A stretch of DNA of 64,000 bases from Halichoerus grypus. Taxonomy: Eukaryota; Chordata; Mammalia; Carnivora; Phocidae. Made by a program: the position numbers and the translations under genes. Positions 43,717 to 54,322 of this stretch are shown piece by piece. The notes below the pieces were generated by a model. The model was given only the letters and a program-made list of their open reading frames with translations, did no database searches and had not been told where the DNA came from. Numbering within the stretch: the stretch's first letter is position 1; each line of letters opens with the position of its first letter. Where the stretch lies: contig NC_135724.1 of NCBI RefSeq assembly GCF_964656455.1, forward strand, positions 9,787,466 to 9,851,465, in the 5' to 3' direction.

Positions 43717-43815
43717 ATGCCTAAGGAAGGGAACTCCCCGATGGATCATGGCGTTAATGTTTACAGGACATTTCTTACTTTTAGCATTAGTGATGTTTGC
43801 TTTCTCCACTTTTGA
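43717..43815 (+). CDS. Upstream ORF overlapping the DSEL start (candidate)
   Basis: Two in-frame ATGs at 43717 and 43741 open a frame that ends at TGA 43813-43815, 68 bp inside the DSEL coding region and in a different frame (33 or 25 codons including the stop). The ATG at 43741 has C at -3 and G at +4, so it is weaker than the DSEL ATG at 43748 (A at -3, G at +4). A further ATG at 43713 is followed by a stop after three codons (43713-43724). Such overlapping uORFs usually lower translation of the main frame. Translation is not shown. Confidence 0.4.
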   Translation: MPKEGNSPMDHGVNVYRTFLTFSISDVCFLHF

Positions 43816-46800
43816 GGAATCTGTGAGCAATTACTCTGACTGGGCAGTTTTCACAGATGATATAGATCAGTTTAAGACACAGAAAGTGCAAGATTTCAAA
43901 CCCAGTCAAAAGCTGAAGAAAAGTATGCTTCATCCAAGTTTATATTTTGATGCTGGAGAAATCCAGGCAATGAGACAAAAGTCTCGTACAAGCCATTTGC
44001 ATCTGTTTAGAACTATCAGAAGTGCAGTGACAGTTATGCTGTCCAACCCCACATACTACCTACCTCCACCCAAGCATGCTGATTTTGCTGCCAAGTGGAA
44101 TGAAATTTATGGTAACAATCTGCCTCCTTTAGCATTGTACTGTTTGTTATGTCCAGAAGACAAAGTTGCCTTTGAGTTTGTCTTGGAATATATGGACAGG
44201 ATGGTTGGCTACAAAGACTGGCTGGTTGAGAATGCACCAGGGGATGAGGTTCCAGTTGGCCATTCCTTAACGGGTTTTGCCACTGCCTTTGACTTTTTGT
44301 ATAACTTACTAGATGAGCATCGGAGACCTAAATACCTGGAAAAAATATGGGCTGTTACTGAGGAAATGTATGAGTATTCCAAGGTCCGTTCGTGGGGCAA
44401 ACAACTTCTCCATAATCACCAGGCTACTAACATGATAGCATTACTCACTGGGGCTTTGGTGACTGGGGTAGATAGAGGATCTAAAGCAAATGTATGGAAA
44501 CAGGTTGTAGTAGATGTGATGGAAAAGACGATGTTTCTGTTGAATCACGTTGTCGATGGTTCTTTGGACGAAGGTGTGGCCTATGGAAGCTACACAGCTA
44601 AATCAGTCACACAGTATGTTTTTCTAGCCCAGCGTCATTTTAATATCAACAACTTGGATAATAACTGGTTAAAAATGCACTTTTGGTTCTATTACGCCAC
44701 CCTTTTGCCAGGCTTCCAAAGAACTGTGGGTATAGCAGATTCCAATTATAATTGGTTTTATGGTCCAGAGAGCCAGTTAGTTTTTTTGGATAAGTTTATC
44801 TTAAAGAATGGAGCTGGGAATTGGTTAGCTCAGCAAATTAGAAGGCACCGACCTAAAGATGGACCGATGGTCCCCTCCACTGCCCAGAGGTGGAGTACTC
44901 TTCACACCGAGTTCATCTGGTATGATCCCCAGCTCACCCCACAGCCTCCTGCTGAATATGGTACTGCAAAAATGCACACATTCCCTAACTGGGGTGTTGT
45001 CACCTACGGGGCTGGGTTGCCAAATACACAGAGCAATACCTTTGTGTCTTTTAAGTCTGGGAAGCTAGGGGGGCGAGCGGTGTATGACATAGTTCACTTT
45101 CAGCCATACTCCTGGATTGATGGGTGGAGAAGCTTTAACCCAGGACATGAACATCCAGATCAGAACTCCTTTACTTTTGCCCCCAATGGGCAAGTGTTTG
45201 TTTCTGAAGCTCTTTATGGACCCAAGCTGAGCCACCTTAACAACGTACTGGTGTTTGCCCCGTCACCCACAAGCCAGTGTAATGAGCCCTGGGAAGGTCA
45301 ACTGGGAGAATGTGCACAGTGGCTCAAGTGGACCGGCGAGGAGGCCGGTGATGCGGCGGGGGAAATCGTCACTGCCTCTCAGCATGGAGAAATGATATTT
45401 GTGAGTGGGGAAGCAGTGTCTGCTTACTCTTCAGCAATGAAGCTGAAAAGTGTGTATCGTGCTTTGCTTCTCTTAAATTCCCAGACTTTGCTAGTTGTTG
45501 ACCACGTTGAGAAGCAGGACAATTCCCCAATAAAATCTGTCAGTGCCTTCTTTCATAATCTGGACATTGATTTTAAGTACATCCCTTACAGGTTTATGAA
45601 CAGGTACAATGGCGCCATGATGGATGTGTGGGATGCACACTACAGAATGTTCTGGTTTGATCATCGTGGCAATAGTCCCATTGCTAGCATACAGGAAGCA
45701 GAGCAAGCTGCTGAATTTAAGAAACGGTGGACTCAATTTGTTAATGTTACATTTCAGATGGAATCCGCAATCACAAGAATTGCATATGTCTTTTATGGGC
45801 CATATGTCAATGTTTCCAGCTGCAGATTTATTGATAATTCCAATTCTGGACTTCAGATTTCTCTCAATGTCAATAATACTGAACACGTTGTGTCCATTGT
45901 AACTGACTACCATAACCTGAAGACAAGATTTGATTACCTGGGTTTTGGTGGCTTTGCCAGTGTGGCTGATCAGGGCCAAATAACCCGATTTGGTTTGGGC
46001 ACTCAAACAATAGCAAAGCCCATAAGACAAGATAGGGTTATTTTCCCTTTTGGATTTAAATTTAATATAGCAGTTGGGTTGATTTTGTGCATTAGCTTGG
46101 TGATTTTAACCTTTCAGTGGCGGTTTTACCTTTCTTTTCGAAAGCTAATGCGGTGGATCCTAATCCTTGTTATTGCCTTGTGGTTTATTGAGCTGCTCGA
46201 TGTGTGGAGTGCCTGCACTCAGCCCCTCTGTGCAAAATGGGCAAGGACGGAGGCCGAGGCAAGCCCGAAGTCTTTGTCTTCCGAAGGGCACCACCTCGGT
46301 CTTCCCGATGTCGTCATTACCTCACTTCCTGGTTCAGGAGCTGACATTCTCAAACAGCTTTTTTTTAACAGTAGTGATTTTCTCTACATCAGAGTTCCTA
46401 CAACCTACATCGATATTCCTGAAACTGAATTTGAAATTGACTCATTTGCAGATGCCTGTGAATGGAAGGCATCGGATATCCACAGTGTGCATTTCCGTTT
46501 ACTCCGAGGCTGGTTGCAGTCCTTAGTTCAAGACACGAAACTACATTTGCAAAACATCCATCTGCATGAACCCAGTAGGGGTAAACTGGCCCCATATTTT
46601 ACAGCAAATAAGGACAAAAAAAGAAAATTGAAAAGGAGAGAGTCTTTGCCAGAACAAAGAAGTAGGATGAAAGGCACCTTTGACAGAGATGCTGAATATA
46701 TTAGGGCTTTGAGGAGACACCTGGTCTATTACCCAAGCGCGCGTCCCGTGCTCAGCTTAAGCAGCGGGAGCTGGACCTTAAAGCTTCATTTTTTCCAAGA

Positions 46801-47386
46801 AGTTTTAGGAGCTTCTATGAGGGCATTGTACATAGTAAGGGACCCTCGGGCATGGATTTATTCAATGCTGTACAGTAGTAAACCAAGTCTCTACTCTTTG
46901 AAAAATGTACCAGAGCACTTAGCTAGATTGTTTAAAATAGAGGGAGATAAAGGCAAATGTAACTTAAATTCAGGCTATGCTTTCGAGTATGAATCGTTGA
47001 GGAAAGAATTATCGAAATCCACGTCCAGTGCAGTCTCCCTGTTGTCCCATCTGTGGCTCGCAAACACCGCAGCGGCCCTGAGAATAAACACAGACTTGCT
47101 GCCTACCAGCTACCAGCTGATCAAGTTTGAAGACATCGTACATTTTCCTCAGAAAACCACTGAAAGGATTTTTGCCTTTCTTGGAATACCTTTGTCTCCT
47201 GCTAGTTTAAACCAAATACTGTTCGCCACCTCCACAAACCTTTTCTATCTTCCCTATGAGGGGGAAATATCACCAAGTAATACTAACGTTTGGAAACAAA
47301 ACTTGCCTAGAGATGAAATTAAACTGATTGAGAACATCTGCTGGACACTGATGGAGCGTCTAGGATATCCAAAGTTCATGGACTAA
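43748..47386 (+). CDS. DSEL: Dermatan sulfate epimerase-like protein (DSEL, DS-epi2), intact
   Basis: DSEL converts D-glucuronate to L-iduronate in chondroitin chains, making dermatan sulfate in the ER/Golgi. The frame is 1212 codons, the family's usual length, with no break and no intron. Seen in order: signal/anchor [19 protein letters not shown] (1-19); epimerase region about 30-765, with [10 protein letters not shown] (220-229), [17 protein letters not shown] (270-286) and [15 protein letters not shown] (463-477). These motifs hold the His/Tyr/His residues expected of the DSE catalytic site (H222 or H224, Y279 or Y282, H467 or H469 by motif). Two membrane helices lie at about 772-790 and 802-818. 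The C-terminal sulfotransferase-like domain (about 853-1205) has a 5'-phosphosulfate-type loop SLPGSGAD (859-866) and a 3'-phosphate motif [10 protein letters not shown] (1030-1039). A basic patch [10 protein letters not shown] lies at 955-964. N-glycosylation sequons: N28, N666, N688, N709, N874. The ATG at 43748 is chosen for its Kozak context (ATCATGG), for the signal peptide and for family length. No neighbouring gene is in the window. Confidence 0.98.
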   Translation: MALMFTGHFLLLALVMFAFSTFEESVSNYSDWAVFTDDIDQFKTQKVQDFKPSQKLKKSMLHPSLYFDAGEIQAMRQKSRTSHLHLFRTIRSAVTVMLSNPTYYLPPPKHADFAAKWNEIYGNNLPPLALYCLLCPEDKVAFEFVLEYMDRMVGYKDWLVENAPGDEVPVGHSLTGFATAFDFLYNLLDEHRRPKYLEKIWAVTEEMYEYSKVRSWGKQLLHNHQATNMIALLTGALVTGVDRGSKANVWKQVVVDVMEKTMFLLNHVVDGSLDEGVAYGSYTAKSVTQYVFLAQRHFNINNLDNNWLKMHFWFYYATLLPGFQRTVGIADSNYNWFYGPESQLVFLDKFILKNGAGNWLAQQIRRHRPKDGPMVPSTAQRWSTLHTEFIWYDPQLTPQPPAEYGTAKMHTFPNWGVVTYGAGLPNTQSNTFVSFKSGKLGGRAVYDIVHFQPYSWIDGWRSFNPGHEHPDQNSFTFAPNGQVFVSEALYGPKLSHLNNVLVFAPSPTSQCNEPWEGQLGECAQWLKWTGEEAGDAAGEIVTASQHGEMIFVSGEAVSAYSSAMKLKSVYRALLLLNSQTLLVVDHVEKQDNSPIKSVSAFFHNLDIDFKYIPYRFMNRYNGAMMDVWDAHYRMFWFDHRGNSPIASIQEAEQAAEFKKRWTQFVNVTFQMESAITRIAYVFYGPYVNVSSCRFIDNSNSGLQISLNVNNTEHVVSIVTDYHNLKTRFDYLGFGGFASVADQGQITRFGLGTQTIAKPIRQDRVIFPFGFKFNIAVGLILCISLVILTFQWRFYLSFRKLMRWILILVIALWFIELLDVWSACTQPLCAKWARTEAEASPKSLSSEGHHLGLPDVVITSLPGSGADILKQLFFNSSDFLYIRVPTTYIDIPETEFEIDSFADACEWKASDIHSVHFRLLRGWLQSLVQDTKLHLQNIHLHEPSRGKLAPYFTANKDKKRKLKRRESLPEQRSRMKGTFDRDAEYIRALRRHLVYYPSARPVLSLSSGSWTLKLHFFQEVLGASMRALYIVRDPRAWIYSMLYSSKPSLYSLKNVPEHLARLFKIEGDKGKCNLNSGYAFEYESLRKELSKSTSSAVSLLSHLWLANTAAALRINTDLLPTSYQLIKFEDIVHFPQKTTERIFAFLGIPLSPASLNQILFATSTNLFYLPYEGEISPSNTNVWKQNLPRDEIKLIENICWTLMERLGYPKFMD

Positions 47387-47463
47387 ATGCTGCAGGTCAG
47401 CAGAAATTTGCACTAACCCTTTGCAACCCGGTTTGTGGATGTGACGAGTTTGTTTATTCTTGT

Positions 47464-47488
47464 ACTATGTGTGCGTGTGCGCGCGTGT
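47464..47488. repeat. Alternating TG/CG tract, Z-DNA-prone
   Basis: TATGTGTGCGTGTGCGCGCGTG about 80 bp after the DSEL stop codon, almost perfectly alternating purine-pyrimidine. Confidence 0.7.
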
Positions 47489-47847
47489 TCGGTTTGTTAC
47501 TTGCACAGAGATTATTTTAAAAACAGGCCCCGTATTTGGCCTAGCAGGATTTATTTTTACGTCGCTACTTCCCTTGCCTTTGTTTCTGAATTTTTTTTTT
47601 TTTTTCTGCTGAAATGTTCCTGCTACAGAGGCGTAGATGAAGTTATAGGATGGCGGTCAGGGGAGGTAAGATTTTACAGGTTTTTGTCTGGCCGTCTCCT
47701 CGTCTGTAACTGTGCTGATCTATCTTGGAACCTCAAACACTGCTAAAGGCCTTTCAATTGCTGCTTTGCCCAAGCATCTCTTGCTTTCAAGATGGACTAC
47801 AAAAGTTCCTTATCTTTTTTAAAAGATCTTCTAACACATTTATCTTG

Positions 47848-47898
47848 CACCAAAAAAAAAAAAAAAAAAGGTTTTTTTGGTGTTTTTTTTTTTTTTTT
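47848..47898 (+). repeat. A18 tract, inverted repeat and T16 tract
   Basis: CACCAAAAAAA (47848-47858) is exactly complementary to TTTTTTTGGTG (47872-47882), giving an 11-bp stem with a 13-nt loop. A16 or so T-run follows at 47883-47898. Confidence 0.75.
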
Positions 47899-48140
47899 CC
47901 TGTGTATAATGTTCAGTGATATCACTGGGGAAATGGTGAAAGCTCCTATCAGAACTATAGAATTCTTTCTGGAAAATACAGATGGAAATACAGAACGAAC
48001 ATTTTTTTGAGGTCCGAGACAGTGGCCTGAAAAGCCTCCTTAAAGTTTTTTTACTTGGAAGGAACAAGGAGTCAGTCTTTGAACAATCTGGGTGCCAAGG
48101 GCTGGGAGGGTATTTTAGACTTGCTTGTCTGTTAAAAACT

Positions 48141-48144
<4 letters not shown>

Positions 48145-48190
<46 letters not shown>
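48145..48190. repeat. (TC)23 microsatellite in a polypyrimidine tract
   Basis: 46 bp of uninterrupted TC, continuing as CCTCCCTCCCCTGCCCC to about 48205. Long mirror-like polypyrimidine/polypurine sequence. The minus-strand frame of repeated Arg-Glu is its translation. Confidence 0.95.
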
Positions 48191-48194
<4 letters not shown>

Positions 48195-48643
48195 CCTCCC
48201 CTGCCCCTCGCCTCCTTGAAGCTGTTCCCACCCCTCACGCCCTGTCCTTTCTGTCACTGTCATGCAAAACAACCCATTAGTACTGAGTGCTGAAGTCCCG
48301 ACATTTGTGGGGATTTTTTTTTCCCCTGATGATTAATTTTGCATTAAAGAATCGCACTTAGAATTGAATTTCTTTTTGTGGAATCCTCACCGTATGACTC
48401 AGAGAAAGCAGTACCACTGCTGCTAGTGTTTTTTTAGCCTGGAAACAGAACTGGAAACCTGCCCAGCTGATCCTGCGTCCCTTTGAATGAGTTTGCAGAC
48501 CGCCAGTGTGTGCAAAAGTTACAGGCAAATGGGAGATGACGTCAGAGGCATCTGTTTCTTTCACCATCTGCATCTTATTATAAATGTAGTCGTCATAAAA
48601 TCTGGTTCATTTTATTTTGGTAGGCTCTGAAATCAAAATGCCA

Positions 48644-48771
48644 CGCCGTTAGATGCCGTTATAAGCCGGGGGAGTAATTACCGCGCACTGGACGAAAACC
48701 ATTAGGCGGTGTCGAGACCTGATGAAAATCTCTGTACAGATTGCAGTCTTCCCGACGTTTCAGACTGTCGT
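48644..48771 (+). other. CpG-retaining block in the DSEL 3'UTR
   Basis: 12 CpG in about 128 bp (for example CACGCCG, ACCGCGCAC, GGCGGTGTCGAG, CCCGACG) although the surrounding DNA is CpG-depleted. No repeat family recognised. Confidence 0.5.
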
Positions 48772-50285
48772 TTCCCCAAGCTCTCCAACACTTGGGAGTC
48801 TGTCCTTCTGACCTAGATAAAAGTGGTTCTTTCTCAGTAGTTTGTTATTATGTCAAAATGTGCCTCCAGAGTGATAAGGCTGTGGATATGTTCCATTCCT
48901 GCTAAACCTAACTTGGCTGTCATTTTTCTTCCATTATAGTGTGAATGCAGACTGCTCCTCCTCCCCCAGCTTTACTTCCTTCCCTCCGCTCTCCCTGCTT
49001 TCTCTCTGCAAAGTCAAAAATGAATGAAAAATCGTATTGTATCAGTATAGGTTGAGAGGGCAGCTGAAGACCTGAGTCTACACAGGTATTCTCAAGGAAG
49101 GTTATTCTACCTATCTCAGGGTTATCAACAAGCATGTAAAATTGCTGCATGGATGATAACACTCTTCCCATTACTGGTCATAGTCTCAGGGTTGGCTTTC
49201 AGTTCCCAGGATGTGTGATCTCAAATCAGATCAAATCAAAAGCCTTTGGGTTGGCAGTAATAGCAGGTCTGATCAAGGTAAGACTTACACATGTGTGCAG
49301 AAGCCGAATCACTGCCTGTTAATATTGCAGAAACACCCCCAGGGGGAAGGAGAGAACCAGGTGGACTATGTGGAGGAATCGGAGGAGAGGTGGGGAAAAC
49401 GAAAAAAAGCAGTTGTGTGAATGAGCATGGGGACATGTTAATGATAGCTGAAGAAAGGGACACATTTACCAAAGTGATCTCCACAGTGTATCCTAACTTT
49501 CACCCCCACACAGCGATGCCAAGATGAGTTTCCCTGGCACTGTACTCACCTCCCCCCACCCCAAGGGAAAGTCTGCTGGAAGAGACCTCCATGTGCAGAT
49601 TCCCCTGTGAGGAACATTATGGGTGAAGGATGACCCAGCCGTTGGATCTGCACGCAGATGTTCATGCTTGGGACCCCTTGCCTTATAATCATAATACCTG
49701 AGGTGACTAACTCCCAGAACATCCAGGTCCTGCATCCTTAGGGTGTTAGCTTCAGAAAAATTCCAATAGCCTCCACACTTAATTTTATTCTTGTCATCTT
49801 GAAAATCATTAAAGGGATGATTGTCACTATGTGACGCTTCTAAAGGAAACACCTGTCTTCTCTGTAAAATTAACCCCTTTCTTTATTAACTTCCCCAAAC
49901 TTAGGCCTAATTGGGATAAAAACTGTTACTAAAATAATAGAATTTAGGTCTTGAAATTAAAAGAAGACAGTTTTGCTGACAAGGGTAACAAATGCAATGG
50001 TTAATAATATGCTTCTCAAAAGTTTGAAATAATGCAAATTACTCACTTAGGATGAAAAAATAAGGCCATATCCAGAATTGAGTTTAATGAAATTCTGGAG
50101 AGGATAGGAAGTGGAAGACTCTCTTCAGGAAAAGCAAGATGGATTTATGAGTATGCTTAAATTTAATTGATAGAAACCTAGAAAGGCACAAGTTTTAAGC
50201 AAATGACAAGAAAATGTACATATTAGGAAAGCACCTCTTAATAAAGGCCTATAAATAAATAAAACATACATATTAGATCTAGACC

Positions 50286-51685
50286 CCAAATATTAGACAT
50301 TTGATTGGCTGTCTTTTTAAATCAACAGAGAAGAATTAGTAAATGCCTGACAAGAACGGGATGTTAAACTCCCAAGCAATGGCAGAGGACTTGCCACAAA
50401 ACCTTCAGCAAATGCATTCAAAGAAGCAGCACCCCTCCACCCACACTAGGGCATCCTGAAGACTTTTCCTTTTGTGGAAATGTTACCCCTCTGCCACTTA
50501 CTTTTGACTAACGTTGTTTATCAGTACTTTTGGGTGCATCCTTGAAGATCTCAGCCATTCTTGTTATGTAAAGGATATCCAATTACCTGTGAGTAGACAT
50601 GAGCAATGGTTTTTAAATCACTACGTTTGATTGGCTTGATTGATGATAATTAGAAAAATATTCACTGATTAATTTAGGAAAAATGTAAATAGAAGGCAAT
50701 ACATAAATACCATTTCCAGAGATAAGGATGCCTAATATAGGATATGTCAAGGAATTTAATATGTGGGCCATTTACTGCTTATTTAAATGTTAGCTAAAGC
50801 ATGTCTAATACATATAAAAATGTCTGCTAAGGCAATTTCTTTCATTATCTCACTAGTGTCATTATTCCCTTCATGTTGGCAGGAAAATTCAAATAATATT
50901 CTAAGAACTAAATGACTGAATTTTTGCACAAAGGATGATAGGAACTTCAAACAATAGATTCTAATATTCTGTAATTAACTTGTAGATGCTTGAGCTATAA
51001 TTTACATGAGCTTGTGTTATATTTAGTCCACGTAACGTATACATATTTAATTCTGTTTCCAGAGATAGGTTCAGCTAATGCTTCCAAACCATAGAGAATT
51101 TCATTTTTGTTTTTGTTTGTTTTTTCTTTCACACTTACCCAGTTATTCAGTGAAGAAAAGATAGACTGAAGATCATAAACTAGCTTACCCTGGCACTGTA
51201 TGTATAACAAAACTCCACTATTAATAAATAAATAAGCTAAAAGCAACTTGGCTATGGTTGGGATAATTTTATAATAGCTCTCTTTAGATCTTTGGGTAAC
51301 TGTGAGGATTTTATATAGAGCCGAGAAGGCAGGGACTTGAAATGTGGAGTACACTGAATACTGACATTCAGCCTCAGGATTTCAGCCACAAAACTTCCTC
51401 CATTAAGTGATGAGCTAGCCTCTTCTTTCCTGACTTAATCCCAGGTCTGTCTCTGACTTGGACTCATTTCCGTCTTCTGCACACATCATCCCACTTACGA
51501 AATGGCAAGAGCATCCCTGTACTATGCACCTGTGCTCTGCATCTGCCCCTGCGGCCATTGGTGAGATCTCTGTGCTGCATGATGCATTACTCATGAAGAA
51601 GGTTATGTGAGATGTTCTAAGTTTGGTGTGCAGGGTTGGCACAGTGAAGACTTTTTTTAAAAAAAGAGAAGCATATATATAGTGA
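50286..51685. other. AT-rich intergenic DNA, nothing recognised
   Basis: Frames at 50995-51354 and 51415-51642 on the minus strand have no motif. Confidence 0.45.
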
Positions 51686-51689
51686 ATTA

Positions 51690-51795
51690 GTCTCTGATGT
51701 GCTATGCATCGAACTGTAAGGTTTTTATATGTCTCGTTACAATCCTCACAACAACTCTATACGGTACTTATTTTACAAATAAATTTGAAACCCCT
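51690..51795 (-). mobile_element. Possible MIR fragment (minus)
   Basis: TTTTTATATGTCTCGTTACAATCCTCACAACAACTCTATACGGTACTTATTTTACAAATAAATTTGAAAC follows the antisense MIR pattern (AATCCTCACAACAACCCTATGAGGTAGGTACTATTATTTTACAGATGAGGAAAC). Confidence 0.6.
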
Positions 51796-51864
51796 ATTAT
51801 CTCTCTAGGAAGTGCATTTTTGTAAGGGAATTTTTAATGGATTTACAATTCATCAGTTCATTTA

Positions 51865-51965
51865 TTCGCTATACTTTTTGGGTATCTACTATTGAGATAC
51901 TAGTGTGAGGGAAGAACAGAAAAATCAGTTGACTGACCCTGCTGTGTGAGGAATTGGCAGTCTTT
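51865..51965 (+). repeat. Ancient repeat, GTGCTAGGCACTGGG type
   Basis: CATTTATTCGCTATACTTTTTGGGTATCTACTATTGAGATACTAGTGTGAGGGAAGAACAGAAAAATCAG fits the order of the same old family as at 52500, 38781 and 31740. Weak. Confidence 0.35.
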
Positions 51966-52499
51966 CCAGACTTCAAAGCTAATAGGAATTCATCAAGAAG
52001 CGGAGAAGGGGGGGGCATGCCAGTTAGTGATTATCACCCGAGGAAAGACACCGAAAATTGTTGTCTCTTTTGCAGTAGACATGGTTTATTTCTGAAATGG
52101 TCGTTGTGAGGAAAGAGAGTCATATATTGAGTTAGAGGAAGTTATGCTTGGTAAACGTGGATGGAGATCACCACCTATTTTTTCTTAATTAGGTTTTGGC
52201 TCTAGTTGTCATGGGACATCCCATTAATGAGTAGCTTTTCCAAAAGGGTAGTGCAAATAGAACAAAACCAACACTTGCTCTCTCCCCATTCCCACTCACT
52301 CAACTACCCTAACACTATTCACAACAAAGAAATTTGGTTGCAGGTGAATATCAAGAGATGCTCTGAAGAGAAAAGAATATGTGAGTATGGTCTGACTGGT
52401 GTGCGTACCGATCATTGCTAGTAATGACAGAAAGACAACACCATGTTTTTCATCCAGAGTCCAGCTGACCAATAGCATCTTTCCCTGTCCCTCCTCTCT

Positions 52500-52600
52500 C
52501 AGTGCCTCCAGACCCACAGTGCCAGGCACAGTGTCAATACTGGGGGATGCAGCAGGGAACAAAAATCTATGGAGCGGACAGTCTAGTGAGGACTAGAGAG
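52500..52600 (+). repeat. Ancient repeat, GTGCCAGGCACTGTG type
   Basis: CAGTGCCAGGCACAGTGTCAATACTGGGGGATGCAGCAGGGAACAAAAATCTATGGAGCGGACAGTCTAGTGAGG, well preserved. Family name not assigned. Confidence 0.55.
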
Positions 52601-52756
52601 AAACACATTTGCATTTCACAATGTTTCTAGCTCAAAGAAGTCTACACCAAATGGAAGTGCCTACTCGTGTCAAATCTGTGACTAACAAATATATTCAAGT
52701 AGAATTCATTTTAGGAAAAAAAAATCTGGTCTTTCCTCCACGATGTAAATAATACC

Positions 52757-52823
52757 AGCAGGAAGGGAGGGAAAGAGAAAAAAAGGAAAGAAGGGAGGGA
52801 GGGAGGGTAGAAGGGAGGAAAGA
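52757..52823. repeat. GA-rich polypurine tract
   Basis: GGAAGGGAGGGAAAGAGAAAAAAAGGAAAGAAGGGAGGGAGGG-type purines with one T. Confidence 0.9.
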
Positions 52824-54204
52824 ACTTAGAACACAGAAAGTAAGGTGTACAGGGAGAATCAGTCCTATAACAATTGTGTTAATTATTCTGTGAACTATTT
52901 AAAATCTCTTTGAAATCTTACTGTAGTTAAAACTTGAGAAAAAAGATAAATTATAATTTGAGCAAATCTTTTTTTTTTTTTTTTTTCCCTAGGATTGCGC
53001 TCTCTTAAGATCAAATGTAATTTTTCTTTGAAGTGTAGTAACACTGATGTTGAATTTTACCTACATGTTTCAGGTTTTCAAATGTCTGAGATATGTGATG
53101 TTTTCCCATATGTTGTCTTCCTCTCTATTTGGGATATATACATTGTTCTTAATGGTTTAAGGAAGCAAACTTTCACACATAGGTGACATTTGTGATGCTC
53201 TTCATTCTTTTTTTTTTTTTTTTTTTTGAACAGTTTGGCTCCCAATCACTGTACTTTTCTTATTTAGAACATGAGCAATATAAACTCCCTGATCCCTGCA
53301 TTAAAATCTAGCACCCCTGTATGCACAATACATAACACACTTCTTACCTTATTTATTGCATGATGCAAATAATGCTCTACACCCTTATTGTACTACAGTG
53401 AAAATATTGTCCAGTTTTTCTGGTATTTATTTATTGTTTTAATTATGTATTCATTTATTCCTTCACTTTGTTCCAAAAGATTGATTTTATTGTAGATTTG
53501 TTTAAAGTACATGAGATTTAAAAATATGGCTATTTTAAGTATATTAAACCTTTTTAATTTGATGCCTTAATGTGATATTTCACAAAACTTTGAAGGGACG
53601 ATTTATTTATATGTAAAAGAACACAGTAATACAAGCAAGAAGTGATGAAATTGCTTTCATTAGATACCCATAAAAAGATAAATGCATATAAAGAATGCAA
53701 TTAATAAAAGTCAGGTGGTTTTACTTTTCGTATCAGACATTAACCTGAGCCTTATGGCTAATTCAATGCTAACAGGGCACAGCATGCTTACAGTGAGCTT
53801 ATGAGCACCAACAAATTTGTGGTTATTTCTCCAGATTTACCAAAATAAACTGAATTGCACACACATTCATTTATGACTTTGTCTTCTACCCAACACTAAT
53901 TATAAAACTCAAAAATACCCCATTGTTGAACACGTGAATAGAAAGGAACATGCTTGTATACACACATAACAACTTGGCAGAGTCCCATTACCATAAGAGG
54001 CATAAGGTTTTTTCTGAATAACTAAAAGCCGACCCCTGGGGGGTCTTCCACTGGCCTTGTTTGTACCTTCCCCCATTTCCTTTCTTAATTTGAAGAAGGT
54101 CATTTCTGTTAAAATGTTACATTTATATAAGACTTTTATATATTACATGAGCTTTGGAATTAGAAAAAAAAAAAACAAAAAACTGAACACTAAGCCCTAG
54201 GTCA
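52824..54204. other. AT-rich intergenic DNA with two T-tracts
   Basis: T-runs at about 52969-52986 (followed by CCCTAGG, splice-acceptor-like) and 53209-53227. No exon or repeat recognised. Confidence 0.4.
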
Positions 54205-54322
54205 GTAAATACTGACCAGCTGTGAGGTTTTGGGCAACTTTCTTAATTTTAAATCTCCATTTCTTCCTCTGTAAAACTTCCCTAGAGTCGATGCATGGAC
54301 TAAATAAAATCTCATGTAAAAA
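54205..54322 (+). mobile_element. MIR fragment
   Basis: CTGACCAGCTGTGAGGTTTTGGGCAACTTTCTTAATTTTAAATCTCCATTTCTTCCTCTGTAAAAC...GACTAAATAAAATCTCATGTAAA keeps the MIR order. Confidence 0.7.

Larger units (their letters stand above)
47387..50285 (+). other. DSEL: Probable DSEL 3'UTR (end inferred)
   Basis: No coding frame continues. Polyadenylation signals: ATTAAA at 48343-48348 (proximal candidate) and a cluster of AATAAA at 50240, 50254 and 50258 (distal candidate); another pair lies at 51223-51232. The stretch has no SINE or LINE insertions. Which site is used cannot be told from sequence. Confidence 0.45.

Noticed and set aside
45491..46030. 179-codon minus-strand frame inside DSEL
   Set aside because: Shadow of the real gene; no recognisable motif and no independent support.
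47840..48238. Arg-Glu repeat protein on the minus strand
   Set aside because: Direct translation of the (GA)n complement of the TC microsatellite.
52969..52995. T-tract then CCCTAGG, acceptor-like
   Set aside because: No paired donor, open exon or homology; acceptor-like strings are common in AT-rich DNA.
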